Below are positions 25,598-39,207 of a stretch of 64,000 bases of DNA, one piece after another. Numbering within the stretch: position 1 is the stretch's first letter; each line of letters starts with the position of its first letter. Made by a program: the position numbers and the translations under genes. The notes under the pieces are model-generated. The model was not told where the DNA came from. It did no database searches and saw only the letters and a program-made list of their open reading frames with translations. Location of the stretch: assembly GCF_963576545.1 (NCBI RefSeq), contig NW_026870454.1, forward strand, positions 744,001 through 808,000. The letters are read 5' to 3'. Origin of the DNA: Limanda limanda (lineage: Eukaryota; Chordata; Actinopteri; Pleuronectiformes; Pleuronectidae).

Positions 25598-28500
25598 CCA
25601 AGTCTCTCCGACCTTCACAAAAAAAGTTATTCAAGAATATCTCTTTCTCCTATGTGCTTTCATCCCTAACCCTAACCCTAACCCTTCCGAAAGTCGGAGA
25701 AGCTCAAGGATGGTACCGATCGATGCGCGCTACCCCATTTAGTGGGGGTAGAGCCTACTTGCAAGTCTCTTTGACCTTCACAAAAAAAGTTATTCAAGAA
25801 TATCTCTTTCTCCTATGTGCTTTCATCCCTAACCCTAACCCTAACCCTTCCGAAAGTCGGAGAAGCTCAAGGATGGTACCGATCGATGCGCGCTACCCCA
25901 TTTAGTGGGGGTAGAGCCTACTTGCAAGTCTCTCCGACCTTCACAAAAAAAGTTATTCAAGAATATCTCCTCAGATTTGGGGGAATTTCGTCGGTATACC
26001 TCTTCCGAAGGTCGTACAAGCTCGGGGATGGTACCAATCGATCCGCAGGACCCAAATTAGTCCAGATGCAACCACTTTCCAAGTCTCTCCGACCTTCACA
26101 AAAAAAGTTATTCAAGAATATCTCTTTCTCCTATGTGCTTTCATCCCTAACCCTAACCCTAACCCTTCCGAAAGTCGGAGAAGCTCAAGAATGGTACCGA
26201 TCGATGCGCGCTACCCTATTTAGTGGGGGTAGAGCCTACTTGCAAGTCTCTCCGACCTTCACAAAAAAAGTTATTCAAGAATATCTCTTTCTCCTATGTG
26301 CTTTCATCCCTAACCCTAACCCTTCCGAAAGTCGGAGAAGCTCAAGGATGGTACCGATCGATGCGCGCTACCCCATTTAGTGGGGGTAGAGCCTACTTGC
26401 AAGTCTCTCCGACCTTCACAAAAAAAGTTATTCAAGAATATCTCCTCAGATTTGGGGGAATTTCGTCGGTTGACCTCTTCCGAAGGTCGTACAAGCTCGG
26501 GGATGGTACCAATCGATCCGCAGGACCCAAATTAGTCCAGATGCAACCACTTTCCAAGTCTCTCCGACCTTCACAAAAAAAGTTATTCAAGAATATCTCT
26601 TTCTCCTATGTGCTTTCATCCCTAACCCTAACCCTAACCCTTCCGAAAGTCGGAGAAGCTCAAGGATGGTACCGATCGATGCGCGCTACGCCATTTAGTG
26701 GGGGTAGAGCCTACTTGCAAGTCTCTCCGACCTTCACAAAAAAAGTTATTCAAGAATATCTCTTTCTCCTATGTGCTTTCATCCCTAACCCTAACCCTAA
26801 CCCTTCCGAAAGTCGGAGAAGCTCAAGGATGGTATCGATCGATGCGCGCTACCCCATTTAGTGGGGGTAGAGCCTACTTGCAAGTCTCTCCGACCTTCAC
26901 AAAAAAAGTTATTCAAGAATATCTCCTCAGATTTGGGGGAATTTCGTTGGTCGACCTCTTCCGAAGGTCGTACAAGCTCGGGGATGGTACCAATCGATCC
27001 GCAGGACCCAAATTAGTCCAGATGCAACCACTTTACAAGTCTCTCCGACCTTCACAAAAAAAGTTATTCAAGAATATCTCTTTCTCCTATGTGCTTTCAT
27101 CCCTAACCCTAACCCTAACCCTTCCGAAAGTCGGAGAAGCTCAAGGATGGTACCGATCGATGCGCGCTACCCCATTTAGTGGGGGTAGAGCCTACTTGCA
27201 AGTCTCTCCGACCTTCACAAAAAAAGTTATTCAAGAATATCTCTTTCTCCTATGTGCTTTCATCCCTAACCCTAACCCTAACCCTTCCGAAAGTCGGAGA
27301 AGCTCAAGGATGGTACCGATCGATGCGCGCTACCCCATTTAGTGGGGGTAGAGCCTACTTGCAAGTCTCTCCGACCTTCACAAAAAAAGTTATTCAAGAA
27401 TATCTCCTCAGATTTGGGGGAATTTCGTCGGTCGACCTCTTCCGAAGGTCGTACAAGCTCGGGGATGGTACCAATCGATCAGCAGGACCCAAATTAGTCC
27501 AGATGCAACCACTTTCCAAGTCTCTCCGACCTTCACAAAAAAAGTTATTCAAGAATATCTCTTTCTCCTATGTGCTTTCATCCCTAACCCTAACCCTAAC
27601 CCTTCCGAAAGTCGGAGAAGCTCAAAGATGGTACCGATCGATGCGCGCTACCCCATTTAGTGGGGGTAGAGCCTACTTGCAAGTCTCTCCGACCTTCACA
27701 AAAAAAGTTATTCAAGAATATCTCCTCAGATTTGGGGGAATTTCGTCGGTATACCTCTTCCGAAGGTCGTACAAGCTCGGGGATGGTACCAATCGATCCG
27801 CAGGACCCAAATTAGTCCAGATGCAACCACTTTCCAAGTCTCTCCGACCTTCACAAAAAAAGTTATTCAAGAATATCTCTTTCTCCTATGTGCTTTCATC
27901 CCTAACCCTAACCCTTCCGAAAGTCGGAGAAGCTCAAGAATGGTACCGATCGATGCGCGCTACCCTATTTAGTGGGGGTAGAGCCTACTTGCAAGTCTCT
28001 CCGACCTTCACAAAAAAAGTTATTCAAGAATATCTCTTTCTCCTATGTGCTTTCATCCCTAACCCTAACCCTAACCCTTCCAAAAGTCGGAGAAGCTCAA
28101 GGATGGTACCGATCGATGCGCGCTACCCCATTTAGTGGGGGTAGAGCCTACTTGCAAGTCTCTCCGACCTTCACAAAAAAAGTTATTCAAGAATATCTCC
28201 TCAGATTTGGGGGAATTTCGTCGGTCGACCTCTTCCGAAGGTCGTACAAGCTCGGGGATGGTACCAATCGATCCGCAGGACCCAAATTAGTCCAGATGCA
28301 ACCACTTTCCAAGTCTCTCCGACCTTCACAAAAAAAGTTATTCAAGAATATCTCTTTCTCCTATGTGCTTTCATCCCTAACCCTAACCCTAACCCTTCCG
28401 AAAGTCGGAGAAGCTCAAGGATGGTACCGATCGATGCGCGCTACGCCATTTAGTGGGGGTAGAGCCTACTTGCAAGTCTCTCCGACCTTCACAAAAAAAG

Positions 28501-31500
28501 TTATTCAAGAATATCTCTTTCTCCTATGTGCTTTCATCCCTAACCCTAACCCTAACCCTTCCGAAAGTCGGAGAAGCTCAAGGATGGTACCGATCGATGC
28601 GCGCTACCCCATTTAGTGGGGGTAGAGCCTACTTGCAAGTCTCTCCGACCTTCACAAAAAAAGTTATTCAAGAATATCTCCTCAGATTTGGGGGAATTTC
28701 GTTGGTCGACCTCTTCCGAAGGTCGTACAAGCTCGGGGATGGTACCAATCGATCCGCAGGACCCAAATTAGTCCAGATGCAACCACTTTACAAGTCTCTC
28801 CGACCTTCACAAAAAAAGTTATTCAAGAATATCTCTTTCTCCTATGTGCTTTCATCCCTAACCCTAACCCTAACCCTTCCGAAAGTCGGAGAAGCTCAAG
28901 GATGGTACCGATCGATGCGCGCTACCCCATTTAGTGGGGGTAGAGCCTACTTGCAAGTCTCTCCGACCTTCACAAAAAAAGTTATTCAAGAATATCTCTT
29001 TCTCCTATGTGCTTTCATCCCTAACCCTAACCCTAACCCTTCCGAAAGTCGGAGAAGCTCAAGGATGGTACCGATCGATGCGCGCTACCCCATTTAGTGG
29101 GGGTAGAGCCTACTTGCAAGTCTCTCCGACCTTCACAAAAAAAGTTATTCAAGAATATCTCCTCAGATTTGGGGGAATTTCGTCGGTCGACCTCTTCCGA
29201 AGGTCGTACAAGCTCGGGGATGGTACCAATCGATCAGCAGGACCCAAATTAGTCCAGATGCAACCACTTTCCAAGTCTCTCCGACCTTCACAAAAAAAGT
29301 TATTCAAGAATATCTCTTTCTCCTATGTGCTTTCATCCCTAACCCTAACCCTAACCCTTCCGAAAGTCGGAGAAGCTCAAAGATGGTACCGATCGATGCG
29401 CGCTACCCCATTTAGTGGGGGTAGAGCCTACTTGCAAGTCTCTCCGACCTTCACAAAAAAGGTTATTCAAGAATATCTCCTCAGATTTGGGGGAATTTCG
29501 TCGGTCGACCTCTTCTGAAGGTCGTACAAGCTCGGGGATGGTACCAATCGATCCGCAGGACCCAAATTAGTCCAGATGCAACCACTTTCCAAGTCTCTCC
29601 GACCTTCACAAAAGAAGTTATTCAAGAATATCTCTTTCTCCTATGTGCTTTCAGCCCTAACCCTAACCCTAACCCTTCCGAAAGTCGGAGAAGCTCAAGG
29701 ATGGTACCGATCGATGCGCGCTACCCCATTTAGTGGGGGTAGAGCCTACTTGCAAGTCTCTCCGACCTTCACAAAAAAAGTTATTCAAGAATATCTCTTT
29801 CTCCTATGTGCTTTCATCCCTAACCCTAACCCTAACCCTTCCGAAAGTCGGAGAAGCTCAAGGATGGTACCGATCGATGCGCGCTACCCCATTTAGTGGG
29901 GGTAGAGCCTACTTGCAAGTCTCTCCGACCTTCACAAAAAAAGTTATTCAAGAATATCTCCTCAGATTTGGGGGAATTTCGTCGGTCGACCTCTTCCGAA
30001 GGTCGTACAAGCTCGGGGATGCTACCAATCGATCTGCAGGACCCAAATTAGTCCAGATGCAACCACTTTCCAAGTCTCTCCGACCTTCACAAAAAAAGTT
30101 ATTCAAGAATATCTCTTTCTCCTATGTGCTTTCATCCCTAACCCTAACCCTAACCCTTCCGAAAGTCGGAGAAGCTCAAAGATGGTACCGATCGATGCGC
30201 GCTACGCCATTTAGTGGGGGTAGAGCCTACTTGCAAGTCTCTCCGACCTTCACAAAAAAAGTTATTCAAGAATATCTCTTTCTCCTATGTGCTTTCATCT
30301 CTAACCCTAACCCTAACCCTTCCGAAAGTCGGAGAAGCTCAAGGATGGTACCGATCGATGCGCGCTACCCCATTTAGTGGGGGTAGAGCCTACTTGCAAG
30401 TCTCTCCGACCTTCACAAAAAAAGTTATTCAAGAATATCTCCTCAGATTTGGGGGAATTTCGTCGGTCGACCTCTTCCGAAGGTCGTACAAGCTCGGGGA
30501 TGGTACCAATCGATCCGCAGGACCCAAATTAGTCCAGATGCAACCACTTTCCAAGTCTCTCCGACCTTCACAAAAAAAGTTATTCAAGAATATCTCTTTC
30601 TCCTATGTGCTTTCATCCCTAACCCTAACCCTAACCCTTCCGAAAGTCGGAGAAGCTCAAGGATGGTACCGATCGATGCGCGCTACGCCATTTAGTGGGG
30701 GTAGAGCCTACTTGCAAGTCTCTCCGACCTTCACAAAAAAAGTTATTCAAGAATATCTCTTTCTCCTATGTGCTTTCATCCCTAACCCTAACCCTAACCC
30801 TTCCGAAAGTCGGAGAAGCTCAAGGATGGTACCGATCGATGCGCGCTACCCCATTTAGTGGGGGTAGAGCCTACTTGCAAGTCTCTCCGACCTTCACAAA
30901 AAAAGTTATTCAAGAATATCTCTTTCTCCTATGTGCTTTCATCCCTAACCCTAACCCTAACCCTTCCGAAAGTCGGAGAAGCTCAAGGATGGTACCGATC
31001 GATGCGCGCTACCCCATTTAGTGGGGGTAGAGCCTACTTGCAAGTCTCTCCGACCTTCACAAAAAAAGTTATTCAAGAATATCTCCTCAGATTTGGGGGA
31101 ATTTCGTCGGTCGACCTCTTCCGAAGGTCGTACAAGCTCGGGGATGGTACCAATCGATCTGCAGGACCCAAATTAGTCCAGATGCAACCACTTTCCAAGT
31201 CTCTCCGACCTTCACAAAAAAAGTTATTCAAGAATATCTCTTTCTCCTATGTGCTTTCATCCCTAACCCTAACCCTAACCCTTCCGAAAGTCGGAGAAGC
31301 TCAAAGATGGTACTGATCGATGCGCGCTACGCCATTTAGTGGGGGTAGAGCCTACTTGCAAGTCTCTCCGACCTTCACAAAAAAAGTTATTCAAGAATAT
31401 CTCTTTCTCCTATGTGCTTTCATCTCTAACCCTAACCCTAACCCTTCCGAAAGTCGGAGAAGCTCAAGGATGGTACCGATCGATGCGCGCTACCCCATTT

Positions 31501-31819
31501 AGTGGGGGTAGAGCCTACTTGCAAGTCTCTCCGACCTTCACAAAAAAAGTTATTCAAGAATATCTCCTCAGATTTGGGGGAATTTCGTCGGTCGACCTCT
31601 TCCGAAGGTCGTACAAGCTCGGGGATGGTACCAATCGATCCGCAGGACCCAAATTAGTCCAGATGCAACCACTTTCCAAGTCTCTCCGACCTTCACAAAA
31701 AAAGTTATTCAAGAATATCTCTTTCTCCTATGTGCTTTCATCCCTAACCCTAACCCTAACCCTTCCGAAAGTCGGAGAAGCTCAAGGATGGTACCGATCG
31801 ATGCGCGCTACGCCATTTA

Positions 31820-34800
31820 GTGGGGGTAGAGCCTACTTGCAAGTCTCTCCGACCTTCACAAAAAAAGTTATTCAAGAATATCTCTTTCTCCTATGTGCTT
31901 TCATCCCTAACCCTAACCCTAACCCTTCCGAAAGTCGGAGAAGCTCAAGGATGGTACCGATCGATGCGCGCTACCCCATTTAGTGGGGGTAGAGCCTACT
32001 TGCAAGTCTCTCCGACCTTCACAAAAAAAGTTATTCAAGAATATCTCCTCAGATTTGGGGGAATTTCGTTGGTCGACCTCTTCCGAAGGTCGTACAAGCT
32101 CGGGGATGGTACCAATCGATCCGCAGGACCCAAATTAGTCCAGATGCAACCACTTTACAAGTCTCTCCGACCTTCACAAAAAAAGTTATTCAAGAATATC
32201 TCTTTCTCCTATGTGCTTTCATCCCTAACCCTAACCCTAACCCTTCCGAAAGTCGGAGAAGCTCAAGGATGGTACCGATCGATGCGCGCTACCCCATTTA
32301 GTGGGGGTAGAGCCTACTTGCAAGTCTCTCCGACCTTCACAAAAAAAGTTATTCAAGAATATCTCTTTCTCCTATGTGCTTTCATCCCTAACCCTAACCC
32401 TAACCCTTCCGAAAGTCGGAGAAGCTCAAGGATGGTACCGATCGATGCGCGCTACCCCATTTAGTGGGGGTAGAGCCTACTTGCAAGTCTCTCCGACCTT
32501 CACAAAAAAAGTTATTCAAGAATATCTCCTCAGATTTGGGGGAATTTCGTCGGTCGACCTCTTCCGAAGGTCGTACAAGCTCGGGGATGGTACCAATCGA
32601 TCAGCAGGACCCAAATTAGTCCAGATGCAACCACTTTCCAAGTCTCTCCGACCTTCACAAAAAAAGTTATTCAAGAATATCTCTTTCTCCTATGTGCTTT
32701 CATCCCTAACCCTAACCCTAACCCTTCCGAAAGTCGGAGAAGCTCAAAGATGGTACCGATCGATGCGCGCTACCCCATTTAGTGGGGGTAGAGCCTACTT
32801 GCAAGTCTCTCCGACCTTCACAAAAAAAGTTATTCAAGAATATCTCCTCAGATTTGGGGGAATTTCGTCGGTATACCTCTTCCGAAGGTCGTACAAGCTC
32901 GGGGATGGTACCAATCGATCCGCAGGACCCAAATTAGTCCAGATGCAACCACTTTCCAAGTCTCTCCGACCTTCACAAAAAAAGTTATTCAAGAATATCT
33001 CTTTCTCCTATGTGCTTTCATCCCTAACCCTAACCCTAACCCTTCTGAAAGTCGGAGAAGCTCAAGAATGGTACCGATCGATGCGCGCTACCCTATTTAG
33101 TGGGGGTAGAGCCTACTTGCAAGTCTCTCCGACCTTCACAAAAAAAGTTATTCAAGAATATCTCTTTCTCCTATGTGCTTTCATCCCTAACCCTAACCCT
33201 AACCCTTCCGAAAGTCGGAGAAGCTCAAGGATGGTACCGATCGATGCGCGCTACCCCATTTAGTGGGGGTAGAGCCTACTTGCAAGTCTCTCCGACCTTC
33301 ACAAAAAAAGTTATTCAAGAATATCTCCTCAGATTTGGGGGAATTTCGTCGGTCGACCTCTTCCGAAGGTCGTACAAGCTCGGGGATGGTACCAATCGAT
33401 CCGCAGGACCCAAATTAGTCCAGATGCAACCACTTTCCAAGTCTCTCCGACCTTCACAAAAAAAGTTATTCAAGAATATCTCTTTCTCCTATGTGCTTTC
33501 ATCCCTAACCCTAACCCTAACCCTTCCGAAAGTCGGAGAAGCTCAAGGATGGTACCGATCGATGCGCGCTACCCCATTTAGTGGGGGTAGAGCCTACTTG
33601 CAAGTCTCTCCGACCTTCACAAAAAAAGTTATTCAAGAATATCTCCTCAGATTTGGGGGAATTTCGTTGGTCGACCTCTTCCGAAGGTCGTACAAGCTCG
33701 GGGATGGTACCAATCGATCCGCAGGACCCAAATTAGTCCAGATGCAACCACTTTACAAGTCTCTCCGACCTTCACAAAAAAAGTTATTCAAGAATATCTC
33801 TTTCTCCTATGTGCTTTCATCCCTAACCCTAACCCTAACCCTTCCGAAAGTCGGAGAAGCTCAAGGATGGTACCGATCGATGCGCGCTACCCCATTTAGT
33901 GGGGGTAGAGCCTACTTGCAAGTCTCTCCGACCTTCACAAAAAAAGTTTTTCAAGAATATCTCTTTCTCCTATGTGCTTTCATCCCTAACCCTAACCCTA
34001 ACCCTTCCGAAAGTCGGAGAAGCTCAAGGATGGTACCGATCGATGCGCGCTACCCCATTTAGTGGGGGTAGAGCCTACTTGCAAGTCTCTCCGACCTTCA
34101 CAAAAAAAGTTATTCAAGAATATCTCCTCAGATTTGGGGGAATTTCGTCGGTCGACCTCTTCCGAAGGTCGTACAAGCTCGGGGATGGTACCAATCGATC
34201 AGCAGGACCCAAATTAGTCCAGATGCAACCACTTTCCAAGTCTCTCCGACCTTCACAAAAAAAGTTATTCAAGAATATCTCTTTCTCCTATGTGCTTTCA
34301 TCCCTAACCCTAACCCTAACCCTTCCGAAAGTCGGAGAAGCTCAAAGATGGTACCGATCGATGCGCGCTACCCCATTTAGTGGGGGTAGAGCCTACTTGC
34401 AAGTCTCTCCGACCTTCACAAAAAAAGTTATTCAAGAATATCTCCTCAGATTTGGGGGAATTTCGTCGGTATACCTCTTCCGAAGGTCGTACAAGCTCGG
34501 GGATGGTACCAATCGATCCGCAGGACCCAAATTAGTCCAGATGCAACCACTTTCCAAGTCTCTCCGACCTTCACAAAAAAAGTTATTCAAGAATATCTCT
34601 TTCTCCTATGTGCTTTCATCCCTAACCCTAACCCTAACCCTTCCGAAAGTCGGAGAAGCTCAAGAATGGTACCGATCGATGCGCGCTACCCTATTTAGTG
34701 GGGGTAGAGCCTACTTGCAAGTCTCTCCGACCTTCACAAAAAAAGTTATTCAAGAATATCTCTTTCTCCTATGTGCTTTCATCCCTAACCCTAACCCTAA

Positions 34801-34861
34801 CCCTTCCGAAAGTCGGAGAAGCTCAAGGATGGTACCGATCGATGCGCGCTACCCCATTTAG
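31820..34861 (+). repeat. Array A region with 1,598-bp internal duplication and older partners at 26.7-28.5 kb
   Basis: Tagged A2 monomers with CGTTGG (near 32069 and 33667) and with GTATAC (near 32871 and 34469) repeat at 1,598 bp, which is twice 799 bp. Each is accompanied by A1 monomers ending in CTACCCTATTTAG. The same order appears at 26.7-28.1 kb, 5,122 bp to the left. Copies differ by private changes such as CCCTTCTGAAAG (near 33043) and AAGTTTTTCAAG (near 33948). Confidence 0.75.
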
Positions 34862-37800
34862 TGGGGGTAGAGCCTACTTGCAAGTCTCTCCGACCTTCAC
34901 AAAAAAAGTTATTCAAGAATATCTCCTCAGATTTGGGGGAATTTCGTCGGTCGACCTCTTCCGAAGGTCGTACAAGCTCGGGGATGGTACCAATCGATCC
35001 GCAGGACCCAAATTAGTCCAGATGCAACCACTTTCCAAGTCTCTCCGACCTTCACAAAAAAAGTTATTCAAGAATATCTCTTTCTCCTATGTGCTTTCAT
35101 CCCTAACCCTAACCCTAACCCTTCCGAAAGTCGGAGAAGCTCAAGGATGGTACCGATCGATGCGCGCTACGCCATTTAGTGGGGGTAGAGCCTACTTGCA
35201 AGTCTCTCCGACCTTCACAAAAAAAGTTATTCAAGAATATCTCTTTCTCCTATGTGCTTTCATCCCTAACCCTAACCCTAACCCTTCCGAAAGTCGGAGA
35301 AGCTCAACGATGGTACCGATCGATGCGCGCTACCCCATTTAGTGGGGGTAGAGCCTACTTGCAAGTCTCTCCGACCTTCACAAAAAAAGTTATTCAAGAA
35401 TATCTCCTCAGATTTGGGGGAATTTCGTTGGTCGACCTCTTCCGAAGGTCGTACAAGCTCAGGGATGGTACCAATCGATCCGCAGGACCCAAATTAGTCC
35501 AGATGCAACCACTTTACAAGTCTCTCCGACCTTCACAAAAAAAGTTATTCAAGAATATCTCTTTCTCCTATGTGCTTTCATCCCTAACCCTAACCCTAAC
35601 CCTTCCGAAAGTCGGAGAAGCTCAAGGATGGTACCGATCGATGCGCGCTACCCCATTTAGTGGGGGTAGAGCCTACTTGCAAGTCTCTCCGACCTTCACA
35701 AAAAAAGTTATTCAAGAATATCTCTTTCTCCTATGTGCTTTCATCCCTAACCCTAACCCTAACCCTTCCGAAAGTCGGAGAAGCTCAAGGATGGTACCGA
35801 TCGATGCGCGCTACCCCATTTAGTGGGGGTAGAGCCTACTTGCAAGTCTCTCCGACCTTCACAAAAAAAGTTATTCAAGAATATCTCCTCAGATTTGGGG
35901 GAATTTCGTCGGTCGACCTCTTCCGAAGGTCGTACAAGCTCGGGGATGGTACCAATCGATCAGCAGGACCCAAATTAGTCCAGATGCAACCACTTTCCAA
36001 GTCTCTCCGACCTTCACAAAAAAAGTTATTCAAGAATATCTCTTTCTCCTATGTGCTTTCATCCCTAACCCTAACCCTAACCCTTCCGAAAGTCGGAGAA
36101 GCTCAAAGATGGTACCGATCGATGCGCGCTACCCCATTTAGTGGGGGTAGAGCCTACTTGCAAGTCTCTCCGACCTTCACAAAAAAAGTTATTCAAGAAT
36201 ATCTCCTCAGATTTGGGGGAATTTCGTCGGTCGACCTCTTCTGAAGGTCGTACAAGCTCGGGGATGGTACCAATCGATCCGCAGGACCCAAATTAGTCCA
36301 GATGCAACCACTTTCCAAGTCTCTCCGACCTTCACAAAAGAAGTTATTCAAGAATATCTCTTTCTCCTATGTGCTTTCATCCCTAACCCTAACCCTAACC
36401 CTTCCGAAAGTCGGAGAAGCTCAAGGATGGTACCGATCGATGCGCGCTACCCCATTTAGTGGGGGTAGAGCCTACTTGCAAGTCTCTCCGACCTTCACAA
36501 AAAAAGTTATTCAAGAATATCTCTTTCTCCTATGTGCTTTCATCCCTAACCCTAACCCTAACCCTTCCGAAAGTCGGAGAAGCTCAAGGATGGTACCGAT
36601 CGATGCGCGCTACCCCATTTAGTGGGGGTAGAGCCTACTTGCAAGTCTCTCCGACCTTCACAAAAAAAGTTATTCAAGAATATCTCCTCAGATTTGGGGG
36701 AATTTCGTCGGTCGACCTCTTCCGAAGGTCGTACAAGCTCGGGGATGGTACCAATCGATCTGCAGGACCCAAATTAGTCCAGATGCAACCACTTTCCAAG
36801 TCTCTCCGACCTTCACAAAAAAAGTTATTCAAGAATATCTCTTTCTCCTATGTGCTTTCATCCCTAACCCTAACCCTAACCCTTCCGAAAGTCGGAGAAG
36901 CTCAAAGATGGTACCGATCGATGCGCGCTACGCCATTTAGTGGGGGTAGAGCCTACTTGCAAGTCTCTCCGACCTTCACAAAAAAAGTTATTCAAGAATA
37001 TCTCTTTCTCCTATGTGCTTTCATCTCTAACCCTAACCCTAACCCTTCCGAAAGTCGGAGAAGCTCAAGGATGGTACCGATCGATGCGCGCTACCCCATT
37101 TAGTGGGGGTAGAGCCTACTTGCAAGTCTCTCCGACCTTCACAAAAAAAGTTATTCAAGAATATCTCCTCAGATTTGGGGGAATTTCGTCGGTCGACCTC
37201 TTCCGAAGGTCGTACAAGCTCGGAGATGGTACCAATCGATCCGCAGGACCCAAATTAGTCCAGATGCAACCACTTTACAAGTCTCTCCGACCTTCACAAA
37301 AAAAGTTATTCAAGAATATCTCTTTCTCCTATGTGCTTTCATCCCTAACCCTAACCCTAACCCTTCCGAAAGTCGGAGAAGCTCAAAGATGGTACCGATC
37401 GATGCGCGGTACCCCATTTAGTGGGGGTAGAGCCTACTTGCAAGTCTCTCCGACCTTCACAAAAAAAGTTATTCAAGAATATCTCTTTCTCCTATGTGCT
37501 TTCATCCCTAACCCTAACCCTAACCCTTCCGAAAGTCGGAGAAGCTCAAGGATGGTACCGATCGATGCGCGCTACCCCATTTAGTGGGGGTAGAGCCTAC
37601 TTGCAAGTCTCTCAGACCTTCACAAAAAAAGTTATTCAAGAATATCTCCTCAGATTTGGGGGAATTTCGTCGGTCGACCTCTTCCGAAGGTCGTACAAGC
37701 TCGGGGATGGTACCAATCGATCAGCAGGACCCAAATTAGTCCAGATGCAACCACTTTCCAAGTCTCTCCGACCTTCACAAAAAAAGTTATTCAAGAATAT

Positions 37801-39038
37801 CTCTTTCTCCTATGTGCTTTCATCCCTAACCCTAACCCTAACCCTTCCGAAAGTCGGAGAAGCTCAAAGATGGTACCGATCGATGCGCGCTACCCCATTT
37901 AGTGGGGGTAGAGCCTACTTGCAAGTCTCTCCGACCTTCACAAAAAAAGTTATTCAAGAATATCTCCTCAGATTTGGGGGAATTTCGTCGGTCGACCTCT
38001 TCTGAAGGTCGTACAAGCTCGGGGATGGTACCAATCGATCCGCAGGACCCAAATTAGTCCAGATGCAACCACTTTCCAAGTCTCTCCGACCTTCACAAAA
38101 GAAGTTATTCAAGAATATCTCTTTCTCCTATGTGCTTTCATCCCTAACCCTAACCCTAACCCTTCCGAAAGTCGGAGAAGCTCAAGGATGGTACCGATCG
38201 ATGCGCGTTACCCCATTTAGTGGGGGTAGAGCCTACTTGCAAGTCTCTCCGACCTTCACAAAAAAAGTTATTCAAGAATATCTCTTTCTCCTATGTGCTT
38301 TCATCCCTAACCCTAACCCTAACCCTTCCAAAAGTCGGAGAAGCTCAAGGATGGTACCGATCGATGCGCGCTACCACATTTAGTGGGGGTAGAGCCTACT
38401 TGCAAGTCTCTCCGACCTTCACAAAAAAAGTTATTCAAGAATATCTCCTCAGATTTGGGGGAATTTCGTCGGTCGACCTCTTCCGAAGGTCGTACAAGCT
38501 CGGGGATGGTACCAATCGATCCGCAGGACCCAAATTAGTCCAGATGCAACCACTTTCCAAGTCTCTCCGACCTTCACAAAAAAAGTTATTCAAGAATATC
38601 TCTTTCTCCTATGTGCTTTCATCCCTAACCCTAACCCTAACCCTTCCGAAAGTCGGAGAAGCTCAAGGATGGTACCGATCGATGCGCGCTACGCCATTTA
38701 GTGGGGGTAGAGCCTACTTGCAAGTCTCTCCGACCTTCACAAAAAAAGTTATTCAAGAATATCTCTTTCTCCTATGTGCTTTCATCCCTAACCCTAACCC
38801 TAACCCTTCCGAAAGTCGGAGAAGCTCAAGGATGGTACCGATCGATGCGCGCTACCCCATTTAGTGGGAGTAGAGCCTACTTGCAAGTCTCTCCGACCTT
38901 CACAAAAAAAGTTATTCAAGAATATCTCCTCAGATTTGGGGGAATTTCGTCGGTCGACCTCTTCCGAAGGTCGTACAAGCTCGGAGATGGTACCAATCGA
39001 TCAGCAGGACCCAAATTAGTCCAGATGCAACCACTTTC

Positions 39039-39207
39039 CAAGTCTCTCCGACCTTCACAAAAAAAGTTATTCAAGAATATCTCTTTCTCCTATGTGCTTT
39101 CATCCCTAACCCTAACCCTAACCCTAACCCTTCCGAAAGTCGGAGAAGCTCAAAGATGGTACCGATCGATGCGCGCTACCCCATTTAGTGGGGGTAGAGC
39201 CTACTTG
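39039..39207 (+). repeat. Long A1 monomer (169 bp) with four CCCTAA hexamers
   Basis: The distance from one monomer start to the next is 169 bp because the tract near 39112-39130 contains (CCCTAA)4CCC rather than three hexamers. It is the only expanded copy I noticed in array A. It lies about 1.8 kb from the array junction. It is otherwise a normal A1 of the AAAGATGG subtype and is followed by an A2 of the TTCTGA subtype. Confidence 0.9.
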
